NCBI GenBank assembly: GCA_025964405.1
Contig: JAOPYW010000142.1
Location: 1 to 11,753, forward strand
Direction of reading: 5' to 3'
DNA from: Thermoleophilia bacterium
Lineage (GTDB): Bacteria > Actinomycetota > Thermoleophilia > Gaiellales > SKUG01
DNA length: 11,753 nt
The notes beneath the pieces were generated by a model, which saw only the letters and a list, made by a program, of their open reading frames with translations, was not told where the DNA came from and did no database searches. The position numbers and the translations under genes were made by a program. Position 1 is the first letter of the stretch. Every line of letters starts with the position of its first letter. Shown one piece after another: positions 7,235 to 11,753 of this stretch.

Positions 7235-7492
7235 ATGGCACATAAGAAGGGTCAGGGTTCCAGCCGGAACGGTCGCGACTCCAACGCGCAGCGCCTCGGC
7301 GTGAAGCGCTTCGACGGCCAGCTCGTCCACGCCGGCACGATCCTCGTGCGTCAGCGCGGCTCGAAGTTCCAGGCCGGCGACGGTACCAAGCTCGCCAAGG
7401 ACGACACCGTCTTCGCGACCGTCCACGGCATCGTGAAGTTCCGCCGCGGTCGCCGCGGTCGCTTCATCGACGTGCTCGAGCAGGCCGGCTGA
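7235..7492 (+). CDS. rpmA: 50S ribosomal protein L27 (bL27)
   Basis: bL27 lies in the large subunit with its N-terminus near the peptidyl-transferase centre. The 85-residue protein starts MAHKKGQGSSRNGRDSNAQR and continues LGVKRFDGQ and AGTILVRQRGSKF, all highly conserved in L27. It lacks the cleavable N-terminal extension known in Firmicutes, so the mature end is made directly. The ATG at 7235 has AGGGAG (7222-7227) 7 nt upstream. It follows rplU by 73 nt with no visible terminator, so the two are probably co-transcribed. The last 20 residues are Arg-rich. Confidence 0.98.
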   Translation: MAHKKGQGSSRNGRDSNAQRLGVKRFDGQLVHAGTILVRQRGSKFQAGDGTKLAKDDTVFATVHGIVKFRRGRRGRFIDVLEQAG

Positions 7493-7542
7493 GCCACCGG
7501 CTCCGTGCGGCCCTGATGCCCGCTGCCTCGCAGCGCGCATCC

Positions 7543-7548
7543 GAAGGG
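7543..7548 (+). promoter_or_regulatory. Ribosome-binding site that sets the CTG start of obg
   Basis: GAAGGG (7543-7548) is 7 nt before CTG at 7556, the codon that lines up with the first Met of Obg proteins. No ATG, GTG or TTG exists in this frame between the TGA at 7514 and that point. The position of this site is a main reason for choosing the CTG. Confidence 0.6.
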
Positions 7549-7555
7549 TGACCCG

Positions 7556-8959
7556 CTGTTCTACGATCGCGTCACCATCGTCATTCGCGCCGGTCGAGGC
7601 GGAGATGGCTCTGCGTCCATGCGCCGTGAAGCCCACGTTCCACGTGGTGGCGTCGACGGTGGCGACGGCGGCGATGGCGGCAGCATCATCCTGCGTGTCG
7701 ACCCCTCGCGCCGCGACCTCGCGCACCTGCGCCGCAAGCTGGTCTACGCCGGCGAGAGCGGCAAGGGCGGCGGCAGCAAGAAGTCACACGGTCGTCGCGG
7801 CAACGACACGATCATCCCGGTGCCGCGCGGCACCCAGGCATTCGGCGAGGACGGTCGCAAGCTCTGCGACCTCGTGTTCCCCGGCCAGGAAGCCGTGATC
7901 GCGCGTGGTGGCCAGGGTGGCCGCGGCAACACCCACTTCACGAGCAGCGTGCGCCAGGCGCCCGAATTCGCCGAGATCGGCCTGCCCGGCGACGAGTTCC
8001 GGCTCGAGATGCGGCTCAAGCTGATGGCCGACGCCGCCCTTGCGGGCCTCCCGAACGCCGGCAAGAGCTCGCTCCTGCGCCGCATCTCCAACGCGAAGCC
8101 CAAGGTCGGCAACTACCCGTTCACCACCCTCGCGCCCGTGCTCGGCACGATCGATCGCGAAGATGGCAGCCAGGTCGTGGTGGTCGACGTGCCCGGCCTC
8201 CTCGAGGGCGCCAGCGAAGGCGTCGGCATGGGCGTCGAGTTCCTCACCCACTTCGAGCGCGCGCGCATCCTCGTGCACGTGGTCAGCATGGAGGAGTTCG
8301 TCGACGACGGCGGCGACCAGCTCCGGCACGCCGTACGTGTCATCCAGACCGAGCTCTGGCGATTCGATCCACGCATCGCGAAGCTGCCGCAGATCGTCGT
8401 GCTGTCGAAGGCCGACCTGCTGTCGGAAGAAGACGCCCAGCGCGCGAAGGAGATCGTGCGCGAGGTCATGGGGGAGCTGACGGCGGAGCGCGGTCGCATC
8501 CTCGGCATCCACCCACTGTCGGCCATCACGGGCACGGGGCTCGACCCGTTCCTGAACGAGCTGTTCCACGCCGTCGACGAATACGGCGACGTGGCCCCCG
8601 ACGTGGCGCCGCGCCCCGACCTCGTGCTCGACGAGTACCGCGTCTTCCGCCCGCGTCCGCGCCGCCGCCGTTGGCGCATCTTCCGCGAGCGGCACGTCTA
8701 TCGCATCGTCGGTGAGCCGGCGATGGCGCTCCTCGCCGAGCGCTCGGAGGCCGACGAGCACGCACGCGAGCGCCTGCAGGACTGGCTCGAGGAGTCGGGC
8801 GTCATCCGCGCACTCAAGGCAGCCGGCGCCAAGAACGGCACCACCGTGGAGGCCTTCGGCGTGCCACTGGTGCTCGACTGGACGGCCAGCGACTTCGACG
8901 ACCTCGACGACGACGCCGAGTACGAGGATTCCGACGAGGGTGCCGGCTTCGGCGAGTAG
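7556..8959 (+). CDS. obgE: GTPase Obg/CgtA, probable CTG start, with OCT domain
   Basis: Obg is an essential GTPase that associates with the 50S subunit and acts in ribosome assembly and stress responses. From CTG 7556 the protein is 467 residues. The Gly-rich Obg fold covers about 1-158 (FYDRVTIVIRAGRGGDGSAS, then GGVDGGDGGDGG). The GTPase domain has G1 GLPNAGKS (164-171), G3 DVPGLLEGA (211-219), G4 SKAD (about 284-287, Ser replacing the usual Asn) and G5 LSA (about 321-323). A C-terminal OCT domain covers about 365-435 (ESGVIRALKAAGAKNGTTVE) and an acidic tail follows. The first ATG in frame, at 7619, would delete 21 conserved residues including FYDRVTI and the first Gly-rich turn, so it is unlikely. 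It follows rpmA by 63 nt. Confidence 0.95.
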   Translation: MFYDRVTIVIRAGRGGDGSASMRREAHVPRGGVDGGDGGDGGSIILRVDPSRRDLAHLRRKLVYAGESGKGGGSKKSHGRRGNDTIIPVPRGTQAFGEDGRKLCDLVFPGQEAVIARGGQGGRGNTHFTSSVRQAPEFAEIGLPGDEFRLEMRLKLMADAALAGLPNAGKSSLLRRISNAKPKVGNYPFTTLAPVLGTIDREDGSQVVVVDVPGLLEGASEGVGMGVEFLTHFERARILVHVVSMEEFVDDGGDQLRHAVRVIQTELWRFDPRIAKLPQIVVLSKADLLSEEDAQRAKEIVREVMGELTAERGRILGIHPLSAITGTGLDPFLNELFHAVDEYGDVAPDVAPRPDLVLDEYRVFRPRPRRRRWRIFRERHVYRIVGEPAMALLAERSEADEHARERLQDWLEESGVIRALKAAGAKNGTTVEAFGVPLVLDWTASDFDDLDDDAEYEDSDEGAGFGE

Positions 8960-9013
8960 CACGGCGCGAGCCGCGTTCGGCACGCCCGGGCAGCCCACGA
9001 TTCGACTTCGCGG

Positions 9014-9019
9014 TAGATT
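9014..9019 (+). promoter_or_regulatory. Candidate -10 element of proA, leaderless layout
   Basis: TAGATT (9014-9019) lies 7 nt before the proA ATG, so transcription would begin at or next to the start codon. No good -35 hexamer is seen 17-18 nt upstream (CAGCCC at 8991-8996), and there is no Shine-Dalgarno sequence before the ATG. Leaderless mRNAs are common in Actinomycetota. The alternative is co-transcription from obg across the 67-nt gap. Confidence 0.5.
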
Positions 9020-9026
9020 GCAGCGC

Positions 9027-10244
9027 ATGACGACGAGCATCCAGGCGAACCTCAGGCAGGCCGAGCACGTCCGCGAGGCGGCACGCACGCTCGGCACCTC
9101 GACCCGTGCCCAGCGCGACGAGGCGCTCCGTGCGTTCGCCGCGAACCTCCGCCGCGACGCCGCCGAGATCCTCGCCGTCAACGCGGCCGAGGTCGCGCGC
9201 GTGCGCGAGACCGGTTCGATGTCGGCCGTGCTCCTCGACCGGCTCATCCTCGACGAGCCACGGCTCGAAGACATCGCGGTCGCCGTCGACGCCATCGCCG
9301 ACCTCGATGACCCGCTGGGGCTGACGCTCGAGGAGCGCACGCTCCCGAACGGCCTCGAACTGCGCAAGCTGAGCGTGCCGTTCGGCGTGATCTGCGTCGT
9401 CTACGAAGCCCGTGCCAACGTCACCGCCGACGCTGCCGCTATCGCGATCAAGACCGGCAACGGCATCGTGCTGCGTGGCTCGAGCCAGGCCGTCGAGACG
9501 GGACGTGCGCTGCTCGAACGCCTGACGCTGGCCCTCGAGGCCGCCGGCATCAGCCGCGACGTGGTCTGGAACTTCCCCGCCGACGACCGTGAGGCCTTCC
9601 GCGAGCTGATCGCGACCGAGGGCTCGCTCGACCTGCTCATCCCACGCGGGGGCGAGGGCCTCAAGAAGTTCCTGTTCGAGCACGCCCGCGTGCCGATCCT
9701 CGCGGCGGCGGGCGGCAACTGCCACGTGTTCGTCGACGAGAGCGCGCACAAGGACATGGCGCGCGACATCCTGCTCAACGCCAAGACCCAGCGGCCCGGC
9801 GTGTGCAACGCCGCCGAGACGTTGCTGGTGCACGAGAACCGCGCGCACGACCTGCTGCCGTACCTGATCGCGCACCTCGAGAACAAGGGCGTCAAGGTGC
9901 ACACCGACGAGGCGTCGTTCGGCACCGAGTTCCTCGACATGGAGATCTCGGTGACCACCGTCGCGAACGTCGAGGAGGCGATCGCGCACATCAACCGCTA
10001 CGGCACGGGTCACTCCGAGGCGATCGTGACCGACGACCCCGCGAGCGCCGCCGCCTTCGAGCGGGGGGTCGACGCGGCAGTGGTCTACGTCAACGCCTCG
10101 ACGCGCTTCACCGACGGCGGCGTGTTCGGACTCGGCGCCGAGGTCGGCATCTCCACGAACAAGCTGCACGCGCGCGGGCCGATGGGGTTGAAGGAGCTGA
10201 CCACGACGAAGTACCTCGTGCGCGGCGACGGCCAGGTGCGCTGA
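9027..10244 (+). CDS. proA: Glutamate-5-semialdehyde dehydrogenase (gamma-glutamyl phosphate reductase) ProA
   Basis: ProA reduces gamma-glutamyl phosphate to glutamate-5-semialdehyde with NADPH, the second step of proline synthesis in the cytoplasm. The 405 residues match the usual length of about 415. It is a member of the aldehyde dehydrogenase fold. Visible motifs are FGVICVVYEARANVTADAAA, GIVLRGSSQAVETGR (cofactor domain), DLLIPRGGEGLKKFL, GGNCHVFVD and PGVCNAAETLL with the catalytic Cys260, then TRFTDGGVFGLGAEVGIST. The ATG at 9027 starts the conserved helical N-terminus. The longer open frame upstream overlaps obg and is not part of the protein. proB, which supplies the substrate, normally sits beside proA but is not here, so it must be elsewhere or replaced. 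nadD follows after one base. Confidence 0.97.
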   Translation: MTTSIQANLRQAEHVREAARTLGTSTRAQRDEALRAFAANLRRDAAEILAVNAAEVARVRETGSMSAVLLDRLILDEPRLEDIAVAVDAIADLDDPLGLTLEERTLPNGLELRKLSVPFGVICVVYEARANVTADAAAIAIKTGNGIVLRGSSQAVETGRALLERLTLALEAAGISRDVVWNFPADDREAFRELIATEGSLDLLIPRGGEGLKKFLFEHARVPILAAAGGNCHVFVDESAHKDMARDILLNAKTQRPGVCNAAETLLVHENRAHDLLPYLIAHLENKGVKVHTDEASFGTEFLDMEISVTTVANVEEAIAHINRYGTGHSEAIVTDDPASAAAFERGVDAAVVYVNASTRFTDGGVFGLGAEVGISTNKLHARGPMGLKELTTTKYLVRGDGQVR

Positions 10245-10245
10245 C

Positions 10246-10920
10246 GTGACCATCGACCTGCCGCCGCGTGACGGCATCTACCGGCTGGGCGTCTTCGGCA
10301 GCATGATGAACCCGCCGCACCTCGGCCACCACGCGCTCGTCGATGCGGTGCACGAAGCACTCGACCTGCACCGCGTGATGGTCGTGCCGTCGGGGATCCC
10401 GCCGCACCGCCGCCCGCCGCAGGTGTCGCCGCGAGCGCGCCTCACGATGGCGGTGCGCGCGTTCGCCGACCTCGACCACGTCGTCGTCTCCGACACGGAG
10501 GTCGATCGTGGCGAGTCGGGCGAGGTCGGCTACATGGTCGACACCGTCGACGAGGCGATCGAGATTCCCTCGCTGCTCGGCTACGACGACCTCGTCGTCG
10601 ACGTGGCGCTCATCGTGGGCGCCGACCAGGTGGCAACCTTGCCGAGCTGGCACCACTGGAGTGAGCTGGCCACCCGGGTTCGCGTCGCGGTGGTGGCCCG
10701 GCCCGAACAGCTCGACGATGCCGCCTTCGGCGAACACGTGGTCGCGCTGCGCGCGGGCGGTGCGACCATCGACGTGGTCGACATGGCGCCGGTCGCGATC
10801 TCCTCGACCCTCGTCCGTGAGGCGGCCGCGCGTGGCGACAGCTCCGCCGTGGCGAGCATGGTGCCCGCCGCGATCGTCGACGACGTGCTGCGCCTGTACG
10901 GCCCCGCAACGCAGGAGTAG
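10246..10920 (+). CDS. nadD: Nicotinate-nucleotide adenylyltransferase NadD, with unusual motifs
   Basis: NadD transfers AMP from ATP to nicotinic acid mononucleotide, forming deamido-NAD in the NAD pathway. The 224-residue protein has the nucleotidyltransferase core: RLGVFGSMMNPPHLGHH (13-29) with the HxGH pair H25 and H28, VVPSGIPPHR, LIVGADQVATLPSWHHW and the second motif ISSTLVREAA (185-188 plus R191). Two motifs differ from the common form. The usual GG(T/S)F(D/N)P loop is GSMMNP, and the usual SYT(V/I)DT is GYMVDT. Catalytic His residues and ISST are intact, so it should be active. The GTG at 10246 starts one base after the proA stop, indicating coupled translation. The gene order with proA and rsfS is typical for nadD. 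Confidence 0.93.
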   Translation: MTIDLPPRDGIYRLGVFGSMMNPPHLGHHALVDAVHEALDLHRVMVVPSGIPPHRRPPQVSPRARLTMAVRAFADLDHVVVSDTEVDRGESGEVGYMVDTVDEAIEIPSLLGYDDLVVDVALIVGADQVATLPSWHHWSELATRVRVAVVARPEQLDDAAFGEHVVALRAGGATIDVVDMAPVAISSTLVREAAARGDSSAVASMVPAAIVDDVLRLYGPATQE

Positions 10921-10986
10921 GCGACAGGTTCGGGCCGAATTGCAGGGTTCGAAGCTCGCGCGGGGGGAACACGAGTCGTATCCAAC

Positions 10987-11015
10987 CTGCGCCGCTGCCG
11001 CAGTTCGCGGCGCAG
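10987..11015. repeat. 9-bp inverted repeat just upstream of the rsfS -10 element
   Basis: CTGCGCCGC (10987-10995) and GCGGCGCAG (11007-11015) are exact reverse complements around an 11-nt loop. The repeat covers the -35 region of the rsfS promoter and ends 5 nt before TACAAT. It may be an operator, or a hairpin that ends the nadD transcript although no T-run follows. Confidence 0.5.
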
Positions 11016-11020
11016 ACCCG

Positions 11021-11026
11021 TACAAT
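11021..11026 (+). promoter_or_regulatory. -10 element of rsfS, leaderless layout
   Basis: TACAAT (11021-11026) is close to the TATAAT consensus and lies 8 nt before the ATG at 11035. The transcript would start at or just before the start codon, and no Shine-Dalgarno sequence is present. The -35 hexamer is not clear (CCGCAG at 10998-11003 by spacing). The 114-nt nadD-rsfS gap holds nothing else apart from the inverted repeat. Confidence 0.6.
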
Positions 11027-11034
11027 GGGGGCGT

Positions 11035-11487
11035 ATGACGAACCTGGATACCACCGCGATGGCACGAGCCATGGCCCACAGTGCACTCGAGAAGCTCGCG
11101 ACGAACATTCGTCTCGTCGACTTGCGCGAGGTCGTGAGCTACACCGACTACTTCGTGATCTGCACGGCTGCGAACACGCGCCAGACGAAGGCGATCTCCG
11201 ATCACATCGTCGAGCAGATGAAGGATCAGGGCTACCACAAGCCTCGTCGTCGGGAACAGGACATCGACGGCGCATGGCTGCTGCTCGACTACGTCGACGT
11301 GGTGCTGCACGTCTTCACGCCCGAGGCGCGCGAGTTCTACCGACTCGAATCACTCTGGGGCCAGGTGCCGCAGGAGAAGATCACCGAATCGGGTGCCGCC
11401 GAGCCGGTTGCCGCGACCGCCGGTGAGACGCACGAGCAGCAGGACACTTCCGACGCGTCGGAAGTCTCCTCACCCGCACAGGCGTAG
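11035..11487 (+). CDS. rsfS: Ribosomal silencing factor RsfS (Iojap/YbeB family)
   Basis: RsfS binds ribosomal protein L14 on the 50S subunit and blocks joining of the 30S subunit when nutrients are scarce. The conserved domain covers about residues 5-110 of 150. Motifs visible are VDLREVVSYTDYFVICTA, NTRQTKAISDHIVEQM, GAWLLLDYVDVVLHVFTPE and REFYRLESLWG, which are the family signatures. The last 35-40 residues form an Ala-, Glu- and Ser-rich tail not shared by short RsfS proteins. The ATG at 11035 is the first in frame after the -10 element. Association with nadD is widespread in bacteria and supports the call. Confidence 0.97.
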   Translation: MTNLDTTAMARAMAHSALEKLATNIRLVDLREVVSYTDYFVICTAANTRQTKAISDHIVEQMKDQGYHKPRRREQDIDGAWLLLDYVDVVLHVFTPEAREFYRLESLWGQVPQEKITESGAAEPVAATAGETHEQQDTSDASEVSSPAQA

Positions 11488-11510
11488 CAGCGGGTTCGTG
11501 AACTTGGGTG

Positions 11511-11529
11511 GCAGCGCGACGCGCGCTGC
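11511..11529. repeat. 8-bp inverted repeat just upstream of the tRNA-Ala -10 element
   Basis: GCAGCGCG (11511-11518) and CGCGCTGC (11522-11529) pair perfectly around the loop ACG. The repeat lies 23 nt after the rsfS stop and 2 nt before TACACT. It may end the rsfS transcript or act as an operator. Confidence 0.5.
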
Positions 11530-11531
11530 GC

Positions 11532-11537
11532 TACACT
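11532..11537 (+). promoter_or_regulatory. Candidate -10 element of tRNA-Ala
   Basis: TACACT (11532-11537) lies 13 nt before the tRNA 5' end, a good distance for a short trimmed leader. The best -35 candidates are TTGGGT (11504-11509, spacer 22 nt, too long) and TGGCAG (11509-11514, spacer 17 nt, poor match). Confidence 0.5.
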
Positions 11538-11550
11538 TTCACCGTTCCTT

Positions 11551-11623
11551 GGGGCTATAGCTCAGCTGGGAGAGCGCCTCGCTGGCAGCGAGGAGGTCGT
11601 CGGTTCGATCCCGTCTAGCTCCA
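11551..11623 (+). tRNA. tRNA-Ala (anticodon GGC)
   Basis: The 73-nt sequence folds as a cloverleaf. The 7-bp acceptor stem (11551-11557 with 11616-11622) carries G3:U70, the known identity signal for alanine. The D stem is GCTC/GAGC. The anticodon stem is CCTCG/CGAGG with loop CTGGCAG, giving anticodon GGC at 11584-11586, which reads GCC codons, fitting the GC-rich code use. The variable loop is 5 nt and the T loop is TTCGATC. The T stem GTCGG/CCGTC has one T:T mismatch at 11600 and 11614. The discriminator base is A11623 and the CCA end is not encoded. It lies 63 nt after rsfS with its own probable -10 element. Confidence 0.96.
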
Positions 11624-11669
11624 TGACAACGAAGGACCCTCGCCTTGCGGCGGGGGTCCTTCGTTGTCA
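11624..11669 (+). terminator. Long hairpin after tRNA-Ala, probable bidirectional terminator
   Basis: Starting right after the tRNA, TGACAACGAAGGACCCTCGCC and its complement at 11649-11669 form a 21-bp stem with one G:T pair and the loop TTGC. The pair A11623/T11670 extends it to 22 bp. The AAGGACCC/GGGTCCTT core is a common GC-rich terminator form. TCCTTCGTT in the 3' arm supplies some T residues but there is no clean T-run after the stem. Symmetry suggests it could also stop a transcript from the right. Confidence 0.75.
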
Positions 11670-11674
11670 TGGAG

Positions 11675-11697
11675 GAGGGCGCACTGCGTGCGCCCTC
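11675..11697. repeat. 10-bp perfect inverted repeat downstream of tRNA-Ala
   Basis: GAGGGCGCAC (11675-11684) and GTGCGCCCTC (11688-11697) are exact reverse complements around the loop TGC. It starts 6 nt after the tRNA terminator hairpin. It lies in sequence without a recognised gene and no T-run follows. Function is unknown; a second terminator stem or a protein-binding site are possible. Confidence 0.55.
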
Positions 11698-11716
11698 GGC
11701 GCGCCTCGCTCCTCGC

Positions 11717-11745
11717 CGTGGTCATGCGCTGCGCGCGCGACCACG
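11717..11745. repeat. Third inverted repeat at the right edge
   Basis: CGTGGTC (11717-11723) pairs with GACCACG (11739-11745). Inside, GCGC (11726-11729) pairs with GCGC (11733-11736) around TGC, with a small AT/GC internal loop. It ends 8 nt before the window edge, so its context cannot be seen. Confidence 0.45.
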
Positions 11746-11753
11746 CCTTCGTC

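Noticed and set aside
8712..9026. N-terminal extension of the proA frame into obg
   Set aside because: It is the shadow of the Obg C-terminal domain. ProA homology starts at ATG 9027, just after a -10-like element.
11667..11753. Open minus-strand frame from the right edge ending at TGA (11667-11669), and a plus-strand ATG at 11724
   Set aside because: Both are too short to judge and low in complexity. A convergent gene ending at the bidirectional terminator is possible, but nothing in the visible residues supports it.
1..11753. Search for CRISPR repeats, insertion sequences, phage, toxin-antitoxin or defence genes
   Set aside because: No spaced direct repeats, transposase or integrase motifs, terminal repeats or defence-family motifs were seen. 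All genes fit core cell functions with even codon use.

Overview
The window reads as ordinary core chromosome from a very GC-rich bacterium. Codon third positions are almost all G or C, and all twelve protein genes and the one tRNA gene lie on the + strand. Three things point to the Actinomycetota, perhaps a deep-branching class such as Thermoleophilia: the order murC-murB-ftsQ-ftsZ with no ftsA, the block rplU-rpmA-obg-proA-nadD-rsfS, and actinobacterial-looking FtsZ and L27 sequences. A GC-rich Chloroflexota lineage is the main alternative. This placement is inference from gene order and protein motifs, not from a database search.

Region 1 (1-5148) is the end of a division and cell-wall cluster. 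It holds the 3' end of murC, then murB (overlapping it by 8 nt), ftsQ (overlapping by 1 nt), ftsZ (after a 78-nt gap with its own ribosome-binding site and candidate promoter elements) and an inositol-monophosphatase-family gene 6 nt behind ftsZ. MurC and MurB make the peptidoglycan precursor, FtsQ links the divisome to the envelope and FtsZ forms the ring. The phosphatase is an unexpected neighbour.

Region 2 (5149-6690) is one secreted protein under its own promoter. It has a signal peptide, a lysozyme-like or glucosaminidase-like catalytic domain and two NBR1-type Ig-like domains. It is probably a cell-wall hydrolase.

Region 3 (6691-11487) is a ribosome, GTPase and metabolism block: rplU, rpmA, obg, proA, nadD and rsfS. 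obg appears to start at a CTG codon that fits the family N-terminus exactly and has a Shine-Dalgarno sequence. proA and rsfS each have a -10-like hexamer only 7-8 nt before the ATG, which suggests leaderless mRNAs. proB, the usual partner of proA, is absent here.

Region 4 (11488-11753) is a tRNA-Ala(GGC) gene followed by a 22-bp hairpin (probable bidirectional terminator) and two more inverted repeats. No gene is evident after the tRNA, and no gap between genes exceeds 300 bases.

I found no convincing new biological system, CRISPR array, insertion sequence, phage gene or toxin-antitoxin pair. The most interesting points are the CTG start of obg, the secreted hydrolase with NBR1-like domains, the large extensions of FtsQ, the altered motifs of NadD, and inverted repeats lying just upstream of the -10 element of four promoters.
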